Source: Algoriphagus sp. (GTDB lineage: Bacteria > Bacteroidota > Bacteroidia > Cytophagales > Cyclobacteriaceae). From it: a stretch of 9,343 bases of DNA. Below the pieces are notes generated by a model. The model was not told the DNA's origin, did no database searches, and saw only the letters and a list, made by a program, of their open reading frames with translations. How positions within the stretch are numbered: the first letter of the stretch is position 1; each line of letters starts with the position of its first letter. This document shows positions 1 to 6,690 of the stretch, one piece after another. The stretch is from contig JALRIY010000083.1 in NCBI GenBank assembly GCA_023255285.1, positions 1-9,343 on the forward strand, read 5' to 3'. The position numbers and the translations under genes were made by a program.

Positions 1-1068
1 AATGTAGCGGTAACAGGTGTAGTAGGCATTCTTCGTGGCGGCAAACCCGGACCGATGGTAGCTCTTCGTGCCGATATGGATGCTCTCCCAGTAACAGAAA
101 GAGTAGATCTGCCTTTCAAGTCTACTGTCACAGCTACCTACAATGGACAGCAAACAGGTGTGATGCACGCCTGTGGACACGATTCCCACACCGCCATCTT
201 GATGGGGGTAGCCGAAGTATTGGCAGCACATAAAAATCAATTGGAAGGTTCGGTGAAGTTTATCTTCCAACCCGCAGAAGAAGGGGTATCCGATGTCCCT
301 ATGGCAGGAGCCGAACTGATGGTGAAGGAAGGCGTCATGAAAGATGTGGATGCCATTTTTGGTTTACACATCTGGGCACAGATAGAAGCTGGCAAAATCG
401 GTTACCGTCCAGGCCCAACGATGGCAGCAGTAGATATCCTTGGCATCAACGTATTGGGCACTCAGGCCCACGGCGCCTCCCCTTGGTCTGGTGTGGACCC
501 CATTGTCACTTCCGCACAGATCATCACTGGCCTGCAAACGATCCTCTCCCGCAGCGTCAATGTCACCCAAAACCCAGCCGTAGTCACCGTAGGTGCCATC
601 CACGGCGGTATTCGCCACAACATTATTCCTGAAAAAGTAGAACTCATCGGTACCATCCGCACCTTTGGAGACGATCAACAAGCACTCGTACACCGCAGAA
701 TCAATGAAATCGCCACCAATATCGCCGAAAGTGCAGGTGCCAAGGCCGAAGTCAATATCCTCAAGCTTTACCCCGCCACTGTCAATGACGAGGCCTTAAC
801 TGCCAAAATGCTTCCTTCGCTCCATGCTGCCGCAGGAAAAGAAAATTTGATCTTGATGGACCCAATGACTGGCTCAGAAGACTTCAGCTTTTTCCAAAGA
901 GAAAAACCAGGCGTATTTGTGTTCTTAGGTGGAATGAAGCCAGGTGCTGATCCCCTCAAAACCCCTTCCCATCACACGCCTGACTTCTATCTGGACGAAA
1001 GTGGATTTATGCTCGGTGTCCGCGCCTTGAGTTACCTTGTGGTGGATTACATGGGTATGAAGAAATAA
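1..1068 (+). CDS. M20-family amidohydrolase (N-acyl amino acid / hippurate hydrolase type), 5' end missing
   Basis: The reading frame is open from the first base, so the start lies upstream; 355 residues and a TAA stop are present. Family members are about 390-430 residues, so some 40-80 N-terminal residues are missing, and a signal peptide cannot be judged. Visible signatures, numbered from the window edge, are ADMDALP (24-30), the metal-binding Cys58-Gly-His60 in HACGHDSH, the Glu93-Glu94 pair in FQPAEEG, His123 in GLHIW, GSEDFSFF, and the last metal ligand His325 in SHHTPDF. These are the five-ligand dinuclear metal site and general base of the M20D-type amidohydrolases that cleave N-acyl or N-aryl amide bonds of amino acids. 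The dimerisation lid domain lies roughly between GRPGP-like residues after 130 and IRTF near 220. The substrate cannot be read from the sequence: hippurate, N-acetyl amino acids and dipeptides are all possible. The gene converges on the purine phosphorylase gene and has no obvious functional link to it. Confidence 0.93.
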   Translation, partial: NVAVTGVVGILRGGKPGPMVALRADMDALPVTERVDLPFKSTVTATYNGQQTGVMHACGHDSHTAILMGVAEVLAAHKNQLEGSVKFIFQPAEEGVSDVPMAGAELMVKEGVMKDVDAIFGLHIWAQIEAGKIGYRPGPTMAAVDILGINVLGTQAHGASPWSGVDPIVTSAQIITGLQTILSRSVNVTQNPAVVTVGAIHGGIRHNIIPEKVELIGTIRTFGDDQQALVHRRINEIATNIAESAGAKAEVNILKLYPATVNDEALTAKMLPSLHAAAGKENLILMDPMTGSEDFSFFQREKPGVFVFLGGMKPGADPLKTPSHHTPDFYLDESGFMLGVRALSYLVVDYMGMKK

Positions 1069-1428
1069 TCAACTTTAATTATCCGCAATTCTACCAGTAG
1101 CTTAAAAAAGTGTAAATCATGCAACTATCGACGGTCAACAGACGACAGCTCATCGTAGTAAACTTCCACTATTGCTATCTTTGGCTACTTGTCATCCTAT
1201 ATAGCTCCTTTGCCAGGTGAATGTAACTGCTCCGGAGGAGCAAAATGATACTAGTAGAGAAATCCAAAAAAGCACCCTGAGCTCCAGAGGAGCGAAATAA
1301 ACCTAAAAAAATTCTAGAAATTGCCCAGCTCCGAAGTGCACGTTTTCTTTTACCTTTTATTCTATTCACAAATTACCCCTCAATCCCTCGGGACAAACTC
1401 CCTCTGGGGCAAAAAACTATAGTATTGC
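1069..1428. other. Convergent intergenic region with palindromic repeats, no gene
   Basis: This 360-base stretch separates the 3' ends of two convergent genes. I see no credible coding sequence: the only ORF is 64 codons on the minus strand from a GTG, and it merely reads through the palindromes. The region holds a group of GCTCC-nnn-GGAGC stem-loops (annotated separately), a weak stem GGGA-CAAAC-TCCC at 1390-1402, and two similar C/G-rich stretches in tandem at about 1384-1410. No stem followed by a T-run is present for either gene, so no intrinsic terminator can be named with confidence. Confidence 0.8.
1229..1340. repeat. Cluster of short palindromic repeats (GCTCC-nnn-GGAGC)
   Basis: Two nearly identical 13-base hairpins, GCTCCGGAGGAGC (1229-1241) and GCTCCAGAGGAGC (1281-1293), start 52 bases apart. 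Each is followed by an A-rich tract (AAAATGATACTAGTAGA; GAAATAAACCTAAAAA). A degenerate third copy, GCTCCGAAGTGCAC, starts at 1328, 47 bases on, and GCTCCTTT at 1204 may be a decayed fourth. Each stem has five base pairs with a three-base loop. The layout looks like a dispersed intergenic repeat unit present in two to four copies. From memory, similar GCTCCnnnGGAGC repeats followed by an AT-rich stretch occur widely between genes in Bacteroidota, but I could not verify this. Confidence 0.7.
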
Positions 1429-2247
1429 CTACATCCTACGTAGCAATTCGGCTAAAATCTGACTCATCTGGGGGGTAGCCTTAGCAGCGGCTGCAAGCAC
1501 GTCATCTAAGGTTACTTGATGGATCTTACCTTCAACACCCAAATCGGTAATCGCTGATATGCCAAATACTTCCATCCCAGCGTGGCAAGCTACCAGTACT
1601 TCAGGTACGGTGCTCATACCTACTGCATCTCCTCCGATGGTGCGCAGGTAATTGTATTCAGCAGGTGTTTCCAAGTTTGGACCCTCCACTCCACAATAGA
1701 CACCTGTGTGCAGCTTGAGGCCTTTTTCATGCGCAATCTGCAAGGCCAAGTCAATCAATCGTGGGGAATAGGGCACACTCATGTCCGGGAATCGTGGCCC
1801 CCAAGCTTCGTAGTTTTTTCCTCGAAGGGGGTTTTCAGGAAATAAATTGATGTGATCCGAAATAACCATCACCTCGCCAACCTCCTGGTTGGGATTTAGT
1901 CCTCCAGAAGCATTTGATATGAATAGGGTTTGTACACCCAGCAAACGCATCACTCGAATCGGAAAGGTAACTTCCTTCATAGAATACCCTTCGTAATAAT
2001 GGAAGCGCCCCTTCATGGCCACCACTTTTTTCCCTCCCAAACGGCCAAAAAGTAAGGTGCCGCTGTGGCTTTCTACGGTAGAAAGCGGAAAATGAGGAAT
2101 CTCCTGATAGGGGATTTCTAAGTCCACCTCGATCTGGGAAGCCAAATTTCCGAGTCCAGTACCTAAAATAATCCCGATTGCTACTTGGTCAGAATAGATT
2201 CCTTGTATGTAGGCCGTAGCCAGTTCTACTTGCTCTTTGTAGTCCAT
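1429..2247 (-). CDS. Purine nucleoside phosphorylase, trimeric PNP/MTAP family
   Basis: The 272-residue cytoplasmic enzyme matches the usual length of trimeric phosphorylases, which split purine (deoxy)nucleosides with phosphate into base and (deoxy)ribose 1-phosphate for purine salvage. Signatures in order are GTGLG (29-33, phosphate loop), GRFHYYEGY (80-88, with the active-site His83), NASGGLNP (112-119), GPNLETPAEY with Glu193, VGMSTVPE with Met211 and Ser212, and ITDLG with Asp235. The Glu193-to-Asp235 spacing of 42 equals the Glu201-to-Asn243 spacing of human PNP, so Asp235 occupies the purine-selecting position where most guanosine/inosine enzymes have Asn. Activity on 6-aminopurine nucleosides is therefore possible. 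The ATG start is preceded by AT-rich DNA without a Shine-Dalgarno site, as is normal in Bacteroidota; the stop is TAG. It is a single gene with its own promoter, divergent from the flavoprotein gene. The family is certain; the exact substrate and a punA or deoD-type symbol are not. Confidence 0.95.
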   Translation of the reverse strand: MDYKEQVELATAYIQGIYSDQVAIGIILGTGLGNLASQIEVDLEIPYQEIPHFPLSTVESHSGTLLFGRLGGKKVVAMKGRFHYYEGYSMKEVTFPIRVMRLLGVQTLFISNASGGLNPNQEVGEVMVISDHINLFPENPLRGKNYEAWGPRFPDMSVPYSPRLIDLALQIAHEKGLKLHTGVYCGVEGPNLETPAEYNYLRTIGGDAVGMSTVPEVLVACHAGMEVFGISAITDLGVEGKIHQVTLDDVLAAAAKATPQMSQILAELLRRM

Positions 2248-2268
2248 TTAAAATTTTGTTCACTAAAC

Positions 2269-2298
2269 CAAAGATAGTTTTTTAGTTATTTGTTCGAA
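2269..2298 (-). promoter_or_regulatory. Bacteroidota-type promoter of the purine nucleoside phosphorylase gene
   Basis: On the minus strand, TATCTTTG (2276 down to 2269) is an exact match to the Bacteroidota -7 element TAnnTTTG. It is preceded after 19 bases by TTC (2298-2296), one base from the -33 element TTG; the known spacing is about 19-21. The -7 box ends 21 bases before the ATG, which predicts a leader of only about 15 bases. The location directly upstream of an isolated gene supports the call. Confidence 0.7.
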
Positions 2299-2299
2299 C
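2292..2299. promoter_or_regulatory. Possible operator, palindrome GTTCGAAC
   Basis: A perfect 8-base palindrome sits in the 96-base gap between divergent genes and covers the -33 element of the phosphorylase promoter. A regulator bound here could affect both directions. An 8-base palindrome can arise by chance, so this rests on position alone. Confidence 0.2.
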
Positions 2300-2343
2300 T
2301 TTTAAGGGGACTTGTGTGTATAAAGGTGATAAAATCCCCCTCA

Positions 2344-2868
2344 ATGATTAAAATTATTGTCAGCACCAACCGTAAAAATTCAGTTTCGAGTACGCTCGCT
2401 TCCATTTACCAGACTATCTTAAAAGAAAAGGGAGTAGAAGCTGAAATTCTTTGTATCTCGGATTTGCCTGCAGATTTTACGGCAACCGCCTTATTTGAAA
2501 ACAATGGAAAAAACCCAGAGTTCAATGCCTTTCATGACCGGGTAAAAGAAGGAAAAAAGTATGTATTTATCGTACCGGAATACAATGGGTCCTTTCCGGG
2601 GATTCTCAAAACATTCATTGACGGGATGACCTATCCCAATTCGTTCTTAAATAAAAAGTGTGCTTTGGTAGGGCTTTCGTCAGGAATTGGCGGGGGTGGC
2701 ATCGCTATGAGCCACCTCACCGACATCTTCCATTACTTGGGTATGCATGTTCTTGCTCTCAAGCCTAAATTGGCTAAAATAGAGCAAAATATGTCAGATA
2801 ACCTGCTCACCAACAGGCTGTATGTAGAACTACTACATACCCAGGCAGACATGCTGCTCGACTTTTAG
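2344..2868 (+). CDS. NAD(P)H-dependent FMN reductase-like flavoprotein
   Basis: The 174-residue cytoplasmic protein has the flavodoxin-like fold of the NADPH-dependent FMN reductase family (PF03358 type: SsuE, ChrR/YieF and azoreductase relatives). The opening beta strand MIKIIVSTNRKNSVSS carries the FMN phosphate loop (Ser7, Thr8, Arg10, Ser13). PEYNGSFPG (78-86) is the family's isoalloxazine-contacting loop and leads into LKTFID. GLSSGIGGGG (110-119) is the third flavin loop. The ATG at 2344 was chosen because the first strand begins there; the in-frame TTG at 2290 would add 18 non-homologous residues and overlap the divergent promoter region. The stop lies three bases from the stop of convergent ftsZ. 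The physiological acceptor (free flavin, quinone or other) cannot be read from sequence. Close Bacteroidota proteins of this type are, from memory, common and uncharacterised. I found no convincing TAnnTTTG promoter for it; the best candidates have one mismatch and poor spacing. Confidence 0.9.
   Translation: MIKIIVSTNRKNSVSSTLASIYQTILKEKGVEAEILCISDLPADFTATALFENNGKNPEFNAFHDRVKEGKKYVFIVPEYNGSFPGILKTFIDGMTYPNSFLNKKCALVGLSSGIGGGGIAMSHLTDIFHYLGMHVLALKPKLAKIEQNMSDNLLTNRLYVELLHTQADMLLDF
2820..2840. other. Perfect 8-bp hairpin near the 3' end of the flavoprotein gene
   Basis: GTATGTAG (2820-2827) and CTACATAC (2833-2840) are exact reverse complements around the loop AACTA. The hairpin lies inside the last codons of the flavoprotein gene and 32-52 bases beyond the ftsZ stop on the other strand, so it would form in the 3' ends of both transcripts. 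No T-run follows on either strand, so it is not a standard intrinsic terminator. It could pause polymerase or protect 3' ends. Confidence 0.45.
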
Positions 2869-2871
2869 GGC

Positions 2872-4545
2872 TTAGTCCACGTTGTCGTGCAAGAATCGAT
2901 TATTTCCCAAAATCTCGTTCTCCTCATTGAGTTTGAATCTGCTTAGCGTTGATTCTGAACTATGCTGTGGCTCATTGAGTACTACGTTCTTGCGCTGGTA
3001 GGCAGGTACCTCCATTTTTTCAGTTAAATCATCTGAAGAAGTTGGAAACGAACGCCCTCCTTTCAATTTCTCAAAACGCTCATGTGCACGTTGAATTGCT
3101 CGTAACTTCATTTGCTCGTAGTAGTCATTTCCAAAGACGGGAGTAACAGGCTGTTCTTGAACCAACGTATTTGAAGTGGCTGGTGCTTCATGCTCCTGAT
3201 AGAGGTTATGCACGATTTTTTCTTCCTCTATGGTTTCATCCTCCACAATTGGAGCTGCTGCCACAGGAATTGGCGTCTCCATTACAGGTTGAATTTCGAA
3301 AGAAAACTCTTCCTCCTCTATATTTTCCTCTTCACTTGTCGGAGTCGTCACTACAGCTGGAGCTTTTGGAAAGGAAAAGGAAAAGGAAGCTCCTCCAGAA
3401 ATTGGTTCCTCTCTTACTTGCTCAGATTTTCCTGAATCAAGATTAATGACTGTTTTGATTTGTTCTGTAGAGGGAGCTGGGGCTACGGGTGCCACTGGAA
3501 TTGGAGAAGCAAAAGCAGAAACCGGAGCTGCATTAGAACTCGTTCTTGGAGCCACAGAAAGGCGGTCCATTTCAAATCCTGTCGCAATGACTGTTACACG
3601 AATCGCGCTTCCCAATTCAGGATCAATTCCCTGACCAAAAATTACTTCTGCATTATCACCAGCTTTTTCTTGGATGTATTCCGTGATGTCGCTTAGCTCG
3701 TCCATCGATAGTTCCTCGTCTTCACCAGACATAATGGAAAGCAAGATTTTTTGGGCTCCTTTGATATCCACATTATTAAGTAAAGGAGAAGAGATTGCTG
3801 CTCCAGCTGCACGAATGGCTCGGCCTTCACCCTCTTCGGTAGCAGATCCCATTACTGCTGCACCGGCATCCTTCATCACAGTTTTCACATCCTCAAAATC
3901 TACGTTTACATCCTGGTGGATGGTGATGATTTCTGCAATAGATCGCGCTGCAGTACTTAAAATATCATCCGCTTTGCTGAATGCCGTACGGATGGCCAAA
4001 TTGCCATAAATCTCACGAAGCTTGTCGTTGAGTATTACCAAGACAGTATCGCAATTTTCACGAAGGGACTCGATACCTGCTTGTGCAACAGCCATTTTCT
4101 TTTTCCCTTCAAACATAAAGGGGGCCGTTACTATACCCACAGTAAGGATATTCAACTCTTTGGCAATTCGAGCTACAATCGGAGCAGCACCAGTGCCAGT
4201 ACCTCCGCCCATACCGGCAGTGATAAAGACCATTTTAGTGTTGTCTGCAAGCAGTTCGCGAATTTCTTCCTCAGATTCCAAGGCTGCACTTCTTCCTTGT
4301 TCTGGGTTTGCTCCAGCACCAAGACCTTCGGTTAAGTTTGCTCCTAATTGAAGCCTCAATGGTACAGGGCTAGATTTTAAGGCTTGGGCATCTGTGTTGA
4401 CCACGACAAACTCCACATCCTTAATTCCTAGGCCATACATGTGATTGACGGCATTACTACCGCCACCACCCACACCAATGACCTTGATGATGGACTTTTG
4501 ATTCTTGGGGAGATCAAATCTGTAATCTTTCATGTTATCTGACAT
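2872..4545 (-). CDS. ftsZ: Cell division GTPase FtsZ, long-linker Bacteroidota form
   Basis: FtsZ is the tubulin-like GTPase that polymerises into the cytokinetic ring. The globular core covers residues 1-325: GVGGGGSNAV (24-33), VNTDAQAL (49-56), the GTP-binding tubulin signature GGGTGTG (113-119), and the synergy-loop residues NVDFEDV (214-220) that complete the catalytic site of the next subunit. A linker of about 210 residues follows, rich in Pro, Ala, Val and Glu, with acidic runs such as EEENIEEEEF. The last ~22 residues, FKLNEENEILGNNRFLHDNVD, form the conserved C-terminal peptide expected to bind FtsA. At 557 residues it far exceeds the 383 of E. coli, but this is usual in Bacteroidota. 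ATG at 4545 is used here; a second in-frame ATG four codons on is an alternative. It is the last gene of the dcw block. A 63-base A-rich leader separates it from ftsA and no Shine-Dalgarno site is present. Its TAA is three bases from the convergent flavoprotein stop. Confidence 0.98.
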   Translation of the reverse strand: MSDNMKDYRFDLPKNQKSIIKVIGVGGGGSNAVNHMYGLGIKDVEFVVVNTDAQALKSSPVPLRLQLGANLTEGLGAGANPEQGRSAALESEEEIRELLADNTKMVFITAGMGGGTGTGAAPIVARIAKELNILTVGIVTAPFMFEGKKKMAVAQAGIESLRENCDTVLVILNDKLREIYGNLAIRTAFSKADDILSTAARSIAEIITIHQDVNVDFEDVKTVMKDAGAAVMGSATEEGEGRAIRAAGAAISSPLLNNVDIKGAQKILLSIMSGEDEELSMDELSDITEYIQEKAGDNAEVIFGQGIDPELGSAIRVTVIATGFEMDRLSVAPRTSSNAAPVSAFASPIPVAPVAPAPSTEQIKTVINLDSGKSEQVREEPISGGASFSFSFPKAPAVVTTPTSEEENIEEEEFSFEIQPVMETPIPVAAAPIVEDETIEEEKIVHNLYQEHEAPATSNTLVQEQPVTPVFGNDYYEQMKLRAIQRAHERFEKLKGGRSFPTSSDDLTEKMEVPAYQRKNVVLNEPQHSSESTLSRFKLNEENEILGNNRFLHDNVD

Positions 4546-4608
4546 AGTTATAATTGGTGAATTATTTTTTTGCTGGGGTACTTTATTTATTATTTTATCG
4601 AAGGCTGT
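4546..4608 (-). promoter_or_regulatory. A-rich leader between ftsA and ftsZ
   Basis: This is the only sizeable gap within the dcw block. On the minus strand it reads through ATAAAATAATAAATAAAG and an A7 run 23-29 bases before the ftsZ ATG. No TAnnTTTG box and no stem-loop is present, so I see neither a promoter nor a terminator. A-rich, structure-poor leaders are typical translation starts in Bacteroidota and could help raise FtsZ output above that of FtsA. Confidence 0.35.
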
Positions 4609-5925
4609 TTATCCGTAGGTAGAATCGTCTCCGATGTCATCCGAAATAATCCCTTTCAAGCGCTCTCCGATACTTTTAAAGAAATCTTTGGACAAACCTT
4701 CTCTTCCTTGGACTTGCTTGGGCTTAACACCTGCATTAGCTCGGCGATTTTGATACATCTCTTCTCGTGTATCTAGGGACTTGAATCCTGCTAGCACCAA
4801 ACCTACCGTAGTGGCATACATAGGACTTTTGACTTCCTCTAGGACAGACTTACCTAGATGTTCATTGGGATAGCCAATCCGGGTATCCAAACCCGTCATG
4901 TACTCAAATAACTGAGAAATAAATTGCATCTGCGAACCTCCTCCTGTGAGGACTATTCCTCCTGCTAATTTTTTATAATATCCACTTTGAATAATTTCAT
5001 TCTGAACAATTTCAATGATTTCCTCCATCCGTGCTTGAATGATGGAAGCGAGGTTGCGAATAGAGATCTCTTTTGGAGCCCTATTCCGCAATCCTGGAAT
5101 AGATACAATTTCATTTGGATTGGCCTCGGCAGCAATCGCCTTCCCAAAACGGGTTTTTAACAATTCTGCTTGGTTTTGCATCAGCATACATCCTTCCTTT
5201 ATATCTGAAGTAATGATGTTGCCTCCTAGAGGGATCACTGCTGTATGGCGGATGATGTTTTCGTAAAATATAGCAATGTCCGTAGTACCTCCTCCGATAT
5301 CAATCAAACATACCCCGGCTTCCTTTTCTTCTTCACTTAAGACGGATAGGGAACTTGCCAAAGGCTCAAGAATCAACTGCTTGGAAGATAGATTCGCTCG
5401 CTTGACACATTTATTGATATTGTTGATAGCGGTAGTCTGGGCCGTAATAATGTGGAAATCAGCTTCCAGCTTATTTCCTGACATGCCTACAGGATCCTTA
5501 ATTCCTCCTTCGTAATCGACGGTATAATCTTGAGGCATTACGTGGATGATGCTGTTCCCTGGAGGAACGACAATATTGTGCATGTCAGCAGTGAGGCGCT
5601 GCACATCCTCTACCGTTATTTCATCTTCTGTGGGCTGTCGCATGATGCTTCCATGCATGATTTTGCTTTGAATATGCTGACCAGCTATTCCAACAATAAC
5701 TTCGGCAATGTCCACCTCCGCCATGTTGGCACACTCTTCCACGGCCTTTTCAATGGCGTGGACTGTTTTTTCAATATTGGTCACTATCCCACGCTCCACC
5801 CCATCTGAAACGGATTTGCCCATTCCAAGAACTTCCAGTTTACCAAATTCATTTTTACGACCAATGATGGCGCAAATTTTGGTGGTCCCAATGTCTAGAC
5901 CTACAATTAGTTTGTCGTTTTCCAT
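4609..5925 (-). CDS. ftsA: Cell division protein FtsA
   Basis: FtsA is the actin-like ATPase that tethers FtsZ filaments to the membrane and recruits later division proteins. The 438-residue protein shows the ASKHA nucleotide site: phosphate-1 GLDIGTTK (9-16), phosphate-2 LIDIGGGTTD (207-216) and the adenosine motif GIVLTGGGSQM near 343-353. The SHS2/1C subdomain lies roughly between residues 80 and 165. Near the C-terminus, DFFKSIGERLKGII (about 414-427) is an amphipathic helix of the membrane-targeting kind. The preferred start is ATG at 5925; a TTG two codons upstream (5931) is in frame but less likely. The gene lies 9 bases after the ftsQ stop and 63 bases before ftsZ. Length and all motifs are normal for the family. 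Confidence 0.97.
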   Translation of the reverse strand: MENDKLIVGLDIGTTKICAIIGRKNEFGKLEVLGMGKSVSDGVERGIVTNIEKTVHAIEKAVEECANMAEVDIAEVIVGIAGQHIQSKIMHGSIMRQPTEDEITVEDVQRLTADMHNIVVPPGNSIIHVMPQDYTVDYEGGIKDPVGMSGNKLEADFHIITAQTTAINNINKCVKRANLSSKQLILEPLASSLSVLSEEEKEAGVCLIDIGGGTTDIAIFYENIIRHTAVIPLGGNIITSDIKEGCMLMQNQAELLKTRFGKAIAAEANPNEIVSIPGLRNRAPKEISIRNLASIIQARMEEIIEIVQNEIIQSGYYKKLAGGIVLTGGGSQMQFISQLFEYMTGLDTRIGYPNEHLGKSVLEEVKSPMYATTVGLVLAGFKSLDTREEMYQNRRANAGVKPKQVQGREGLSKDFFKSIGERLKGIISDDIGDDSTYG

Positions 5926-5934
5926 ATCCAAGCT

Positions 5935-6690
5935 TTATTCACAAACGATTTGATTTTTATATTTTAGACTGATTCGCTGGTAGGCATCCCAGCCCTTTCG
6001 TGGTAATATCTCCTGATAGAGCACCTTTAAGCGGTCAAACTTGCTTTCAAAATCTAGCGCATCCCCAAATTCTATCACCTGTTTGCCTACTTGCTGGTGA
6101 ATTCGAATGTCATTTCTTGCATTGACTTCTAGCTCTGTTACCTGTGCATTCCAAAATTTATCCTGCGTAATAAACCGAACCAAAGGCATTAATTCAGGCA
6201 TGTCATCCAACTTGCCTTGATCCATGAGTAAGCCAATGTATTCCCCTTGAAGAATGAGTACCCTACTCGTATACGTTGGCGAAGTGGCGATTAGCAAGCC
6301 TTCCTTCGTTAGGTAGCCATCTGCTCCCAGCGGCCTTGCTATCCGCGCAATCGGTTCATGCTGGGTTAAACTCAACTTTACAATCCCCTGCTGATCTACA
6401 TAGGCCTCCACCGATCGAATAAATGGATGCCCAAGCAAACGATTCTCTAGTGCTTTTAAAGGGATTTCTTGCAAGAGTAATCCGGGTTTCAATTCTGGAA
6501 ATGATGAAGCTATCAGGCTTCGTATTTCCGCTTCATCCACAAAATAAACCCCACTTACAGCCTCCAAATCCACCTCTACTTTCGAATAGGTCTTGACCAA
6601 GTTTTGCTTTTCTACAAACCCAATGTATCCTGCTGCCAGCAGACAGCCTAGTACAATCCCAAACACCTTCTTGACTTTTGCCTTATTCAT
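5935..6690 (-). CDS. ftsQ: Cell division protein FtsQ/DivIB
   Basis: This is a bitopic inner-membrane protein linking the cytoplasmic ring to the periplasmic synthesis machinery through FtsB/FtsL. The layout is diagnostic: a short basic cytoplasmic tail (NKAKVKK), one membrane segment (about 9-25, FGIVLGCLLAAGYIGF), a POTRA domain (about 37-113) with HPFIRSVEAYV and the closing LTQHEPIARI, then the beta domain. At 251 residues it is of normal length. Sequence conservation in this family is low, so the call rests on architecture and on position between murC and ftsA. Its ATG lies within the end of murC (an 8-base overlap, ATGAATAA), which suggests translational coupling. Confidence 0.93.
   Translation of the reverse strand: MNKAKVKKVFGIVLGCLLAAGYIGFVEKQNLVKTYSKVEVDLEAVSGVYFVDEAEIRSLIASSFPELKPGLLLQEIPLKALENRLLGHPFIRSVEAYVDQQGIVKLSLTQHEPIARIARPLGADGYLTKEGLLIATSPTYTSRVLILQGEYIGLLMDQGKLDDMPELMPLVRFITQDKFWNAQVTELEVNARNDIRIHQQVGKQVIEFGDALDFESKFDRLKVLYQEILPRKGWDAYQRISLKYKNQIVCE

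Noticed and set aside
1124..1159. Imperfect inverted repeat ACTATCGA / TCGTAGT after the amidohydrolase gene
   Set aside because: The stem is interrupted by a bulge, the loop is over 20 bases and no T-run follows, so it is likely chance.
1229..1340. CRISPR array
   Set aside because: The repeated unit is only 13 bases and is itself a full palindrome, copies decay after two, the spacers are AT-rich and alike, and no cas gene is present.
1175..1369. 64-codon minus-strand ORF starting with GTG
   Set aside because: It lies wholly in the palindromic repeat region, its product is dominated by translated repeats (RSSGAQGAF, LLRSSYIHL), it resembles no family, and no initiation signal is visible.
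1390..1402. Stem GGGA-CAAAC-TCCC as the phosphorylase terminator
   Set aside because: Four base pairs with no following T-run on the minus strand is too weak to call.
2290..2343. Upstream TTG start for the flavoprotein gene
   Set aside because: The 18 extra residues do not belong to the fold, whose first strand starts at the ATG at 2344, and the extension would cover the divergent promoter region.
3171..4351. Several plus-strand ORFs opposite ftsZ (for example 3171-3446, 3674-4009, 4022-4351)
   Set aside because: They are complements of a highly conserved gene, have biased low-complexity products and match no known family.
4609..5931. ftsA starting at TTG 5931
   Set aside because: An ATG two codons downstream is the more usual initiator and removes no conserved residue.
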